Of a DNA stretch of 64,000 bases, positions 19,199-28,193 are shown in pieces; positions within the stretch are counted from its first letter, which is position 1, and every line of letters begins with the position of its first letter. A program made the position numbers and the translations under genes. Source of the DNA: Pedobacter metabolipauper (GTDB taxonomy: Bacteria; Bacteroidota; Bacteroidia; Sphingobacteriales; Sphingobacteriaceae); NCBI RefSeq assembly GCF_004362715.1, contig NZ_SNYC01000004.1:806001-870000 (forward strand), given 5' to 3'. The notes below the pieces were generated by a model. It was given only the letters and a program-made list of their open reading frames with translations. It had not been told where the DNA came from and made no database searches.

Positions 19199-19927
19199 AT
19201 GTTTTCATTTTTTAAGAAAAAGAATATTGTTGATCATATAGAATGGCTGGGCATAGACGTACATTCACATTTGCTGCCTGGAATTGACGACGGATCCCCG
19301 GATCCCGAAACATCTGTTCGTTTAGTAAAAGGCCTTCAGGATATTGGCTTTTCAAAATTCTATTGTACACCTCACATATTTACTGAACTATACCCAAATA
19401 GCAGAGAAACAATCATACCCGCATTGGAACTTGCAAAGTCAGCACTTCATCAGGCAGGGATGAATGTTGAGATTTACGCAGCAGCAGAACATATGATGGA
19501 TGAGACCTTTACCATCGATAAAAATATGATGTGCCTGGAAAATGAGCATATCCTCGTAGAAATGTCCTACTTATCAGAATATCCAAATGTAGAACAGGCA
19601 ATTTTTGACTTGCAGCTTAAAGGATATCACGTCATTCTGGCGCATCCTGAACGCTATAATTTTTATCATAATAACAGGGCCAGGTACCAGCGCCTAAAGG
19701 ATATGGGGGTATTGTTTCAAATGAACCTGCTTTCCGTTGGGGGGTATTATGGTAAAGATGTTAAAACCACTGCTGAATATCTGCTTAAGCAAAAATTGTA
19801 TGATTTAGCAGGTACAGACATGCATCATGAAAAGCATTTAAATGCCCTTCGTAAGCATGTACGGAGCGGTGACCTTTACAATATGGTTGGTGACTATGAA
19901 TTTAAGAATAAACAGCTTTTTGGATAA
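19199..19927 (+). CDS. CpsB/YwqE-type PHP-domain tyrosine phosphatase
   Basis: This 242-residue PHP-domain protein has DVHSHLLPGIDDGS near residue 22, supplying metal ligands, then TPHIF, AAAEHMMDE, LAHPERY and LAGTDMHHEKHL in the family order. In Gram-positive CpsB/CapC and the Bacteroidota relatives, this metal-dependent enzyme dephosphorylates the tyrosine cluster of the capsule kinase. Its partner would be the Wzc-like kinase at 20899, or also the one at 51557. There is no low-molecular-weight (Wzb) phosphatase in the window. It lies 10 nt after the wzi-like gene. Confidence 0.85.
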   Translation: MFSFFKKKNIVDHIEWLGIDVHSHLLPGIDDGSPDPETSVRLVKGLQDIGFSKFYCTPHIFTELYPNSRETIIPALELAKSALHQAGMNVEIYAAAEHMMDETFTIDKNMMCLENEHILVEMSYLSEYPNVEQAIFDLQLKGYHVILAHPERYNFYHNNRARYQRLKDMGVLFQMNLLSVGGYYGKDVKTTAEYLLKQKLYDLAGTDMHHEKHLNALRKHVRSGDLYNMVGDYEFKNKQLFG

Positions 19928-19947
19928 GGATCTTTATTCTATATTTG
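19919..19947 (+). promoter_or_regulatory. Candidate promoter for the first wza-wzc pair
   Basis: TTTG at 19919-19922, a 17-nt spacer and TATATTTG at 19940-19947 fit the Bacteroidota promoter pattern. It overlaps the end of the phosphatase gene and would give a leader of about 110 nt before the wza start at 20066. Confidence 0.5.
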
Positions 19948-19972
19948 TTGACCTGTTTAAAATATACCGCAA

Positions 19973-20050
19973 ATGAAGAAAAAAATTACCTGTAGAATAA
20001 CTGCCAATTATTTCTCAACTGCTCTTGATCTTTCAAAAGGCACGTTCTAA
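19973..20050 (+). other. Possible 25-codon leader ORF upstream of wza
   Basis: An ATG at 19973 opens a 25-residue frame beginning MKKKIT and ending SKGTF before the TAA at 20048-20050. It lies wholly inside the predicted leader of the wza-wzc transcript, 15 nt before the wza start. The composition is not diagnostic. It may be chance or a leader peptide. Confidence 0.15.
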
Positions 20051-20065
20051 CCCCCGATCTAACTA

Positions 20066-20875
20066 ATGAACAAAAAAAATAATCAATACGGAAAATTAAC
20101 GTTTCCTGTTTTATTGCTGCTCATGGTATGTTTTTCATCCTGTGTAAGCAATAAAAATATCACTTATTTTAAAGATATCCAATCACTTAATCAAGCTAAA
20201 TTAGAAAATGCAGCAGCATTTACTGAGCCTATTATTCAGACTGATGATATTTTAAGCCTGAATATTTTTACACTTGATCAAAAAACAGGTTCTGTTTTAA
20301 ATCAGGCCGCCACTACACCGGCACTCGGTGGAAGTACAAATAGTAGCCTTTCAACACAAAATACTGGTTTTCTGGTAGACAAAAATGGCGATATTGAGAT
20401 TGCTCTCGTCGGAAAGGTAAAAGTTGCTGGATTAACTACTTATGAAGCAAGAGAGCTCATTCGTGGAAAAGTAAAAGGAGTAGGCTTTATTGATCCAAAT
20501 GTACAGTTGAGACTCGCAAATTTTAAAGTAAGCGTGATGGGTGAGGTCAATGCCCCCTCCACCTATACACTCCCAAATGAAAAAGTCTCTATTTTGGATG
20601 CATTAAGCCTTGCCGGCGATCTAACGATCTATGGCAAAAGAGATAACATTTTGATCGTAAGGGATAATAATGGAAAAAAAGAATTTGCACGCTTAAATTT
20701 AAACTCATCAGAAATATTTAATAGCCCGTTCTATTATTTAAAGCAAAATGATTTGGTCTATGTTGAGCCAAATAAAGCCAAGGCATCCGCCAATAATGCC
20801 GGACAGATCCAGACGATCAGCATCGTTACGTCAGTATTATCAGTGCTTATTTTAGCAATTACTTCTTTTAGATAG
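20066..20875 (+). CDS. Wza-like polysaccharide export lipoprotein
   Basis: This 269-residue protein has a lipoprotein signal with its cysteine at residue 26 (CFSSC). A Poly_export domain follows (IQTDDILSLNIF), then a SLBB-type domain (FKVSVMGEVNAPSTYTLPNE), and it closes with a C-terminal hydrophobic helix (about residues 246-266). Wza-type proteins form the octameric outer-membrane channel for polysaccharide. It lies 23 nt before a wzc-like gene. A clear paralogue with the same NEKV...GDLTIYGKRDNIL core lies at 50767. Confidence 0.9.
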   Translation: MNKKNNQYGKLTFPVLLLLMVCFSSCVSNKNITYFKDIQSLNQAKLENAAAFTEPIIQTDDILSLNIFTLDQKTGSVLNQAATTPALGGSTNSSLSTQNTGFLVDKNGDIEIALVGKVKVAGLTTYEARELIRGKVKGVGFIDPNVQLRLANFKVSVMGEVNAPSTYTLPNEKVSILDALSLAGDLTIYGKRDNILIVRDNNGKKEFARLNLNSSEIFNSPFYYLKQNDLVYVEPNKAKASANNAGQIQTISIVTSVLSVLILAITSFR

Positions 20876-20898
20876 TTAACTATACTTTACTTTAAAAT

Positions 20899-23256
20899 AT
20901 GCATAAGATCAACGAAGTTCAAAATAACCACTTCGAAAAAGAAGAAAATAGTATAGATCTGGTAAAGATAATGAACAAACTGCTTGCCCAATGGTATTGG
21001 TTCTTATTAAGCATTTTTATATGCTTATTAGCAGCTTATCTATACGCTAAATATACCGCCCCGGTTTACTTTATCAATTCAAAAGTATTGATCAATGAAA
21101 AACAAAAAGGTGGAGGAGCAGATGCAGGAGCATTAATGGACCTCGGTGGTTTAATGGGGTCCGCCAATTCAGTTGACAATGAAGCCGAGGTTCTAAAAAC
21201 CCGTTTCCTAATGGAACAGGTGGTTAGAAAAATGAAACTAAATATTGTTTACAGTAAACAGGTAAGATTAGGGACGCGGGAAATTTATGCTTCTCCATTT
21301 ACAGTCGATATCATAAAAGGTGTTGATACTTTGCAGTATACAAAATTGGAAATTGAAAAATTATCCGGAAGCCTGCTGAAAGTATCCACAGATGATTTTG
21401 AAAAGGAAATTAAGTGGAACGAGTCTTTTCAAATAAAAGGCATCGGTACACTACAGATCGTTCCAGCTCTTAATACCGAACCTTTTGATGGCACATATTA
21501 TGCAGAAATAAGTTCTATTGACGGTAGGGTAGCAACATTAATGTCATTATTGGCGGTAGAGGTTACCAATAAGCAAGTATCTATTATTGATCTTAACCTT
21601 TCATATCCTCTGCAAAAGAAAGGGGAAGATATTTTGAAAGCCATTATTGACCAGTATATCACATCAAATTTGCTCGATAAGAATATCATTGCTGATAGCA
21701 CAACAAAATTTATTCAAAACAGGTTAAGTTTGATCGCAGGAGAACTTGGCGATGTGGAAAATAAACAGGAACAGTTTAAACAAACCAATCAACTGGCAGA
21801 TATGTCGGAGCAAAGTAAACTGCTGGTACAAAATACGGCCTCTTACAGGAATGAACTTGCTAAATCTGAAACACAGGTAACCATAGTGCAGGATCTGGAA
21901 GATTATCTGAAAGATGAAAATAAAAATAAACGTATTTTCCCTACTTCATTGCTTCCTTCAGACATGGTATTTAGTGAAATGATGAACCAATATAATTCCC
22001 TGTTAATAGAGCGTGACAGGCAATTGTTAAGTGTGACGGAAGAAAGTCCCTTCATTAAAAATATAGATAACCAGATTGCGGGAATAAGACGCGGCATACT
22101 TGGAAATATCCAGAGTACAAAAAAGTCCTTTATTGCGAACAGAGATAAGTTAAGGTCACAATTGAATCAGGTGGAAACCAGGATAGGAGATGTGCCGCAA
22201 ATAGAGAAAAATTACTTAAAAATAGCTAGAAATCAGCAGATTAAGCAGGAATTATATATCTTCTTAATGCAAAAGGCTGAAGAAACAGCCATTTCAAAGT
22301 CGGCTAACATTTCCATTGCAAAAGTAATAGACCCTCCGAAAGCTTCCATTAGTCCGATCAGCCCTAAGAAAAATGTAATTTATGTATTCGGCATGATAGC
22401 CGGATTGTTCATTCCGCTGGTCTTTATACTGGTGTATAGCTTTACAAATACAACCATATTGTCAAAAACAGACATTACCAGCTTAACTAGTGTACCCATC
22501 ATCGGGGAAATTAGCCACAATCAAAGCTCAGACAATCTTATAGTCGCAAATCAGGGTAGGTCTATGATCTCCGAACAATTTAGGGCACTGCGTACAAACC
22601 TGTCTTTCTACCTTAAAAATCAAAACGAAAAGATAATCCTGTTAACGTCCAGTATGTCTGGAGAGGGGAAATCATTTACGGCCATCAACCTTGGTAATAT
22701 TATGGCATTAACAGGGAAAAGAGTGCTGCTGATGGAACTTGATCTTCGCAAGCCAGGCCTTTCTGCCAAACTGGGAATCTCTAATCATACGGGTTTTAGT
22801 AATTATACAATTAACCCTGATCTAAAGGTGGCAGATATCATTAAGCCATTATCCATTAATCCAAATATGTTTATCGTATCATCAGGACCGCTTCCGCCAA
22901 ATCCTGCAGAAACATTAATGAGTGAGCATACAGCAGGATTAATGGAGCAGTTAAAACAACAATTTGATTACATCATCATTGATGCGCCGCCTGTAGGAAT
23001 CATTACAGATGCCCAGCTGCTTGCTCAATATGCGGATGTATCCATTTATATGGTGCGCCAGAAAATTACCCGTAAAGCACAGATTTCTATCGTGGAGGAC
23101 TTGTACCGGTCAGATAAAATGAAAAATCTGGGAATTGTGGTTAATGACGTATCTGGTAATTACGACGGCTACGGATATGGCGGATATGGTAATTATGGAC
23201 AAGAAGCTGAAACGGGATTCATAGACAGACTAAAGAAGAAATTTAAAAAAGGATAA
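20899..23256 (+). CDS. Wzc-like polysaccharide co-polymerase / tyrosine autokinase
   Basis: This 785-residue protein combines an N-terminal Wzz domain (first helix about residues 33-52), a long periplasmic coiled-coil part with GNVR-like NYLKIARNQQIKQELY, a second helix near residue 500 and a cytoplasmic BY-kinase domain. The kinase shows Walker A SSMSGEGKSFTAIN near residue 585, A' LLMELDLRKPG and Walker B IIIDAPPVG. The C-terminus is a tyrosine-rich tail with YGYGGYGNYG at 23173-23202. Wzc controls chain length and export by cyclic autophosphorylation. Upstream wza and the CpsB-like phosphatase complete the system. Confidence 0.92.
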   Translation: MHKINEVQNNHFEKEENSIDLVKIMNKLLAQWYWFLLSIFICLLAAYLYAKYTAPVYFINSKVLINEKQKGGGADAGALMDLGGLMGSANSVDNEAEVLKTRFLMEQVVRKMKLNIVYSKQVRLGTREIYASPFTVDIIKGVDTLQYTKLEIEKLSGSLLKVSTDDFEKEIKWNESFQIKGIGTLQIVPALNTEPFDGTYYAEISSIDGRVATLMSLLAVEVTNKQVSIIDLNLSYPLQKKGEDILKAIIDQYITSNLLDKNIIADSTTKFIQNRLSLIAGELGDVENKQEQFKQTNQLADMSEQSKLLVQNTASYRNELAKSETQVTIVQDLEDYLKDENKNKRIFPTSLLPSDMVFSEMMNQYNSLLIERDRQLLSVTEESPFIKNIDNQIAGIRRGILGNIQSTKKSFIANRDKLRSQLNQVETRIGDVPQIEKNYLKIARNQQIKQELYIFLMQKAEETAISKSANISIAKVIDPPKASISPISPKKNVIYVFGMIAGLFIPLVFILVYSFTNTTILSKTDITSLTSVPIIGEISHNQSSDNLIVANQGRSMISEQFRALRTNLSFYLKNQNEKIILLTSSMSGEGKSFTAINLGNIMALTGKRVLLMELDLRKPGLSAKLGISNHTGFSNYTINPDLKVADIIKPLSINPNMFIVSSGPLPPNPAETLMSEHTAGLMEQLKQQFDYIIIDAPPVGIITDAQLLAQYADVSIYMVRQKITRKAQISIVEDLYRSDKMKNLGIVVNDVSGNYDGYGYGGYGNYGQEAETGFIDRLKKKFKKG

Positions 23257-23271
23257 TAACACAGTTTAAAC

Positions 23272-24384
23272 ATGAAAATAGCATTAATCACGGGTATTAC
23301 AGGTCAGGATGGCGCTTATCTTGCAGAGTTGCTTCTTGAAAAGGGATACATGGTTCATGGGATTAAAAGAAGAAGTTCTTTGTTCAATACAGACAGAATT
23401 GATCATTTATACCAGGATCCGCATGAAGAAAATGTAAAGTTTAAACTGCATTACGGTGATCTTTCTGATTCAACAAATCTGATTCGGATTATTCAGGAAG
23501 TTCAACCCGACGAAATTTATAACCTTGGCGCAATGAGCCACGTTAAAGTTAGCTTTGATACGCCTGAGTATACCGCAAATGCGGATGGTATCGGAACACT
23601 CCGGTTGTTGGAAGCCATGCGTATTTTAGGTCTTGAAAAGAAAACTAAGATCTATCAGGCTTCAACGTCCGAACTGTATGGGCTGGTACAGGAGGTGCCA
23701 CAGTCTGAAACAACACCTTTTTATCCCAGATCTCCTTATGCTGTCGCTAAAATGTATGCCTATTGGATTACTGTGAATTATAGAGAAGCTTATGGCATGT
23801 TTGCCTGCAATGGAATCTTATTTAATCATGAGAGCCCACTAAGAGGTGAGACCTTTGTTACCCGTAAAATTACACGTGCAGTTGCTAAAATTGCACACGG
23901 GCTTCAGTCTAAGCTTTTCCTTGGTAACCTGGATGCAGAACGCGATTGGGGACATGCTAAAGATTATGTGGAAGCGATGTATTTGATCCTGCAGCAGGAT
24001 ACTCCGGAAGATTTCGTGATCGCTACGGGCGTAACCACAAAGGTGCGTGAGTTTGTACGTATGGCGTTTGCAGAAGTGGGCATAACCATTGAATTCAAAG
24101 GAACAGGTGTTGATGAAAAAGGGTACATTACTGCGTGTTCTAATCCCGAATACCAGCTGGAAATAGGAAAAGAAATTGTTGGGGTAGATTCCGCATATTT
24201 CAGACCAACAGAAGTAGATCTTTTAATTGGTGATCCAACAAAATCAAAAACAAAATTGGGATGGCAGCCTAAATATGATCTTGCAGCATTGGTTACGGAA
24301 ATGGTAGCCGCAGATGTTGATTATTTTAAAAAAGAAAACTTATTGAAATTAAACGGCTATACGATTAAGAATCAATACGAATAA
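23272..24384 (+). CDS. gmd: GDP-mannose 4,6-dehydratase
   Basis: This 370-residue SDR is a clear Gmd. It has [20 protein letters not shown] at the N-terminus, the [16 protein letters not shown] segment, the STSELYG and [10 protein letters not shown] catalytic regions (Y-x3-K) and [15 protein letters not shown]. It makes GDP-4-keto-6-deoxy-D-mannose, precursor of GDP-L-fucose, GDP-D-rhamnose, GDP-perosamine or colitose. No gene for the next step (fcl/GMER, rmd or per) is obvious in the window. It lies 15 nt after wzc, joining the export genes to the dideoxysugar block. Confidence 0.95.
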   Translation: MKIALITGITGQDGAYLAELLLEKGYMVHGIKRRSSLFNTDRIDHLYQDPHEENVKFKLHYGDLSDSTNLIRIIQEVQPDEIYNLGAMSHVKVSFDTPEYTANADGIGTLRLLEAMRILGLEKKTKIYQASTSELYGLVQEVPQSETTPFYPRSPYAVAKMYAYWITVNYREAYGMFACNGILFNHESPLRGETFVTRKITRAVAKIAHGLQSKLFLGNLDAERDWGHAKDYVEAMYLILQQDTPEDFVIATGVTTKVREFVRMAFAEVGITIEFKGTGVDEKGYITACSNPEYQLEIGKEIVGVDSAYFRPTEVDLLIGDPTKSKTKLGWQPKYDLAALVTEMVAADVDYFKKENLLKLNGYTIKNQYE

Positions 24385-24411
24385 TTTATAAATGTATTCA
24401 TAAATTAGACT

Positions 24412-25443
24412 ATGAATTATACGCTTAAGGTAATTAGAATTAGACAGGAGACAGATGACACGATTACCATTTGCTTTAAACAACCGGGATTAAAAAAAAT
24501 AAAATATCTGCCTGGTCAGTACCTGACATTGATATTTAGGATTAATGGCCGGCGTTATATTCGCCCATATTCATTTTCATCTTGCCCGGGTGTTGATGAA
24601 TTTTTAGAAATAACCATCAAACGTGTACCAGGCGGCATGGTCTCAAACCATATTCATGACCGCGTTAAAGAAGGTGATGCCATTGAAGTGATGCCGCCGA
24701 TGGGTGACTTTACTTATGAGTCTGAAAAAAGATTCGAAAGCGTTTACCTATGGGGTGTGGGAAGTGGGATTACACCCCTCATTTCTATCGCAAAATACCT
24801 GCTAAACTCAGACCTTAATATTAAGGTATATCTGGTTTATGGAAATAGAACCCATGAAGCCACAATTTTTCTGGATCAGCTCGTGCAATTGCAGGAAAAA
24901 TATAGCAACAAGTTTCATATCATTCAATTTTATACTAAATTGGTTATAAAAGAAGAGAATCCTTTTGTAATTCAAGGCAGGATCGATCTGGTTAAGGCTA
25001 CGAGTATTATTGGGCAGAATGATCAAATCGAAAATAGCGGGCACTTTATTTGCGGTCCATCAGGATTAAAGGAATCTGTAAAGACTGCACTTCTGTCAAA
25101 AAAAGTAGCTCCGGATCACATTTACTCAGAAGATTTTGAGCTCATTAAAGATCCAAAGGACTTTGAAAGTATCCACACGCAAACCGTGGCGCTTAACTTT
25201 AAAGAGCAGATCTACAATTTGGAAGTGATCAAGGGTAAAAGTATTTTGGAAGCTGCCTTGGATGCAGATATAGAGTTGCCTTACTCTTGTCAGACAGGAA
25301 ATTGCAGCACCTGCAAAGGAAAGCTGATCACCGGAGAAACCAGTATGATCGGCTTAAGTAAAGAACGGAATGATCTGGATATAAATGAATATTTATTATG
25401 TTGCACATATCCTCTAACAGGAAATGTACAAATACAGGTATAA
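24412..25443 (+). CDS. CDP-6-deoxy-glucoseen reductase-type flavo-iron-sulfur protein (E3 role)
   Basis: This 343-residue reductase has an FAD domain with RPYSFS at 51-56, an NAD(P) domain with GVGSGITP at 115-122 and ICGPSG near 213, and a C-terminal plant-type [2Fe-2S] domain with Cys293, Cys298, Cys301 and Cys330 or 331. In 3,6-dideoxyhexose synthesis such a protein passes electrons from NADH to the RfbH (E1) dehydratase. Its place directly before rfbF, rfbG and rfbH supports this job. The domain order (flavin, nucleotide, iron-sulfur) is the reverse of classical AscD/RfbI, where the iron-sulfur domain is N-terminal, and resembles PaaE-type reductases instead. Confidence 0.8.
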   Translation: MNYTLKVIRIRQETDDTITICFKQPGLKKIKYLPGQYLTLIFRINGRRYIRPYSFSSCPGVDEFLEITIKRVPGGMVSNHIHDRVKEGDAIEVMPPMGDFTYESEKRFESVYLWGVGSGITPLISIAKYLLNSDLNIKVYLVYGNRTHEATIFLDQLVQLQEKYSNKFHIIQFYTKLVIKEENPFVIQGRIDLVKATSIIGQNDQIENSGHFICGPSGLKESVKTALLSKKVAPDHIYSEDFELIKDPKDFESIHTQTVALNFKEQIYNLEVIKGKSILEAALDADIELPYSCQTGNCSTCKGKLITGETSMIGLSKERNDLDINEYLLCCTYPLTGNVQIQV

Positions 25444-25460
25444 TTGAGAAATATAAAAAT

Positions 25461-26231
25461 ATGAAAGTAGTATTACTTGCAGGCGGCCTCGGCACGCGAT
25501 TATCAGAAGAAACAGTGCTTAAACCTAAGCCAATGGTCGAGATTGGCGGTATGCCGATCCTTTGGCACATCATGAAAATTTATTCAGCACATGGTTTTAA
25601 TGATTTTATAGTTTGTCTGGGATATAAAGGATACGTGGTAAAAGAATATTTTGCAAATTATTTCCTTCATAAATCAGATGTTACCATTGATATGACCGAT
25701 AATTCTATAAAGGTGCATGATTCTCAGGCAGAACCCTGGAAGATTACCCTGGTAGATACCGGTAATGAATCCATGACAGGTGGGAGGATCAAGAGAATTC
25801 AAACCCATGTAGGAGATGAACCATTTTTGCTGACCTATGGAGATGGCGTCAGCGATGTAAATATTGCTGAACTGGTAAAATTTCATAAGTCCCATGGAAA
25901 GATCTGTACCGTAACTTCGGTTCAGCCTTCTGGAAGATTTGGGGCACTTAACCTTACAGAAGACCACACTGTACAATCTTTCCTTGAAAAACCTAAAGGA
26001 GATGGAGCATGGATCAATGGCGGTTTTTTTGTTTGCCAGCCTGAGATCTTTAAATACATTGATGGAGATTCAACAGTTTTTGAAAAAGAACCCATGGAGA
26101 AAATTGCCGCAGATGGGGAGATGAAAGCTTTTAACCACTCCGGATTCTGGAAACCAATGGATACCTTAAGGGATAAACATGAATTGGAAGAGGATTGGGC
26201 AAACGATAAAGCAAAATGGAAAATCTGGTAA
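25461..26231 (+). CDS. rfbF: Glucose-1-phosphate cytidylyltransferase
   Basis: This 256-residue nucleotidyltransferase is read from the ATG at 25461. It has LLAGGLGTRLSEETVLKPKP, the NTP-binding signature, then MVEIGGMPILWHIMKIYS, LTYGDGVSDVN with the metal-binding Asp, and NGGFFVCQPEIF. It makes CDP-glucose from CTP and glucose-1-phosphate, the first step to CDP-3,6-dideoxyhexoses. An in-frame start 63 nt upstream would lie inside the reductase gene and is not needed. One base separates it from the CDP-glucose dehydratase gene. Confidence 0.93.
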   Translation: MKVVLLAGGLGTRLSEETVLKPKPMVEIGGMPILWHIMKIYSAHGFNDFIVCLGYKGYVVKEYFANYFLHKSDVTIDMTDNSIKVHDSQAEPWKITLVDTGNESMTGGRIKRIQTHVGDEPFLLTYGDGVSDVNIAELVKFHKSHGKICTVTSVQPSGRFGALNLTEDHTVQSFLEKPKGDGAWINGGFFVCQPEIFKYIDGDSTVFEKEPMEKIAADGEMKAFNHSGFWKPMDTLRDKHELEEDWANDKAKWKIW

Positions 26232-26232
26232 T

Positions 26233-27324
26233 ATGAGTTTTTTTAATATATACCGTGGAAAGAAAGTATTAATAACCGGCCACACTGGCTTTAAAGGCTC
26301 TTGGCTTGCCATATGGCTGAAAGAATTAGGCGCTGATGTTTATGGCTATGCACTGGCACCATATTCTGAAATGGATAACTTTGTAACCTGCAGGTTGTCG
26401 GATGAGATCCATCATATGGAAGGTGATGTACGCGATGGGGAAAAACTTAAAAACTACTTCCACAAAATAAAGCCTGACTTTGCATTTCATCTGGCCGCTC
26501 AGCCGCTGGTACTGCTTTCCTACCAGGATCCCATTGGAACCTTTGAAACCAACCTCATGGGGACAGTTAATTTTTTTGAGGCTGTCCGTGCAACGCCATC
26601 CGTTAAGGCCGCGGTTAATGTAACAACAGATAAGTGTTACGATAATAAGGAATGGGTTTGGGGATACAGAGAAAACGATCCAATGGGGGGTAAAGATCCA
26701 TATAGCGCATCTAAAGGATGCTCAGAGCTAATAACCGGTTCCTATCAGGAATCCTTCTTTAAGAAAGAAGGTACCTGTAATATCGCATCTGCACGTGCAG
26801 GAAATGTGATAGGCGGTGGAGATTGGGCCGCAGACCGTATCATCCCTGATTATTTCAGAGCCGTTAAAGCAGACTCAAAACTGGAAATACGTAACCCTTA
26901 TGCGACAAGGCCATGGCAGCATGTTCTTGAACCTTTGAGTGGTTATCTGAATCTGGGAGCAGAACTTTTTCTGAAAGGGAAAATATTTAGCGGCGGTTGG
27001 AACTTTGGCCCTGAAGACACTTCAAATTATTCAGTTAAGGAATTGATCGATCAGATCTTGCTAATTGATCCAAGAGGAGGATATCACATCCCCGAAGGTA
27101 TTGATAAACTGCATGAAGCAGTATTGCTGAAACTGGATATCTCCAAGGCCGTTAATTTTTTGAAATGGAAACCCTTGCTTAGCTTTAAAGAAACTGTTCA
27201 TTTTACATGGAAAGGTTATCAGCAGGATATTCAGCAAAATGGAACTACCTATAATAGCCGGGTAGAGCAAATTAAGGAATATAGTCTTAAAGCAATTGAA
27301 AAAGGAATAAATTGGGCACAATGA
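26233..27324 (+). CDS. rfbG: CDP-glucose 4,6-dehydratase
   Basis: The ATG at 26233 gives 363 residues, the usual length. GHTGFKGSWLA (about residues 16-26) is the NAD-binding loop of RfbG. The catalytic site shows Thr132-Asp133-Lys134 and Tyr157-x3-Lys161 in DPYSASKGCSE, and ATRPWQHVLEP is a family block. The product is CDP-4-keto-6-deoxy-glucose. It follows rfbF by one base and overlaps the next SDR gene by 4 nt, so the pathway genes are coupled. Confidence 0.94.
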   Translation: MSFFNIYRGKKVLITGHTGFKGSWLAIWLKELGADVYGYALAPYSEMDNFVTCRLSDEIHHMEGDVRDGEKLKNYFHKIKPDFAFHLAAQPLVLLSYQDPIGTFETNLMGTVNFFEAVRATPSVKAAVNVTTDKCYDNKEWVWGYRENDPMGGKDPYSASKGCSELITGSYQESFFKKEGTCNIASARAGNVIGGGDWAADRIIPDYFRAVKADSKLEIRNPYATRPWQHVLEPLSGYLNLGAELFLKGKIFSGGWNFGPEDTSNYSVKELIDQILLIDPRGGYHIPEGIDKLHEAVLLKLDISKAVNFLKWKPLLSFKETVHFTWKGYQQDIQQNGTTYNSRVEQIKEYSLKAIEKGINWAQ

Positions 27325-28193
27325 AAAAAATTCTTTTGACAGGTGCTACCGGATACCTTGGAAAAAACCTGCTCAAAGGTTTGTTGAAAGAAGGCCATGA
27401 GGTCATTGCTTTGGTTAGGGAAAGTTCAGATGTAAGATACATCACCGCTTTAGCAGCTGAACTGAAAATCTATACCATAGGTATTACACCGCTTCGGGAC
27501 ATCTTTTCAGAAAACCAAATAGATACCGTGATCCATACCGCGGCAAATTATGGCCGTAAAGGAGAAGCATTAGAAACCGTTATTCATGCAAATCTTGGAT
27601 TCCCGTTAATGATCCTTGAACAGGCAATTAAAAATGACGTAAGGTATTTTATCAACACCGATACGTCATTACCCAAAGCATTAAATTGGTACTCCCGGTC
27701 TAAAAAGCAATTTTTAGAATGGCTGGAGGTATGTTCGGCTGAAATTAAGGTGTTGAACTTACAGCTGGAATACTTTTACGGGCCAAATGATGATCATTCC
27801 AAGTTTGTTACCTATGTGCTAAAAGAATTGATCTCCGGTAAAGACCATATAGACTTTACGGCAGCTACCCCTTACAGGGATTTTATATATATAGATGATG
27901 TGGTACGCGCCTATCTCTTACTTTTGTCTGAACTTGAAAATTTCGAAGGATTGACAACTGTAGAAGTAGGATCAGGAACCGCAATCATGTTAAAGGACAT
28001 CATTCAGCAAATTCAGGAGGCTACAGGGCAGATAGAGGTTAAACTCAATTTTGGAGCTTTACCCATGCGTGAAAACGAAATCATGCACTCCTGTGCAAAC
28101 ACAGACTTCCTTGAAAGTAAGGGCTGGAAACCCGAATACACTTTTAAGGAGGGAATACAAAAAACAATAAATATTGAAAATAACCAGTTATGA
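27321..28193 (+). CDS. CDP-paratose (or abequose) synthase-like SDR
   Basis: This 290-residue SDR starts [18 protein letters not shown]. It has [17 protein letters not shown], with Tyr124-x3-Lys128 as catalytic pair, and [12 protein letters not shown], all typical of the RfbJ/RfbS C4-reductase group. These enzymes reduce CDP-3,6-dideoxy-4-keto-glucose to CDP-abequose or CDP-paratose. Because a CDP-paratose 2-epimerase lies two genes downstream, paratose synthase (RfbS-type) is the more likely activity. The sequence alone does not tell the two apart. The ATG at 27321 is preferred over a TTG three codons upstream. Confidence 0.8.
   Translation: MKKILLTGATGYLGKNLLKGLLKEGHEVIALVRESSDVRYITALAAELKIYTIGITPLRDIFSENQIDTVIHTAANYGRKGEALETVIHANLGFPLMILEQAIKNDVRYFINTDTSLPKALNWYSRSKKQFLEWLEVCSAEIKVLNLQLEYFYGPNDDHSKFVTYVLKELISGKDHIDFTAATPYRDFIYIDDVVRAYLLLLSELENFEGLTTVEVGSGTAIMLKDIIQQIQEATGQIEVKLNFGALPMRENEIMHSCANTDFLESKGWKPEYTFKEGIQKTINIENNQL

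Noticed and set aside
27321..28193. Abequose synthase (rfbJ) as the name for the C4-reductase
   Set aside because: It is not excluded, but rfbE nearby needs CDP-paratose as substrate, so paratose synthase fits better. No symbol was given.
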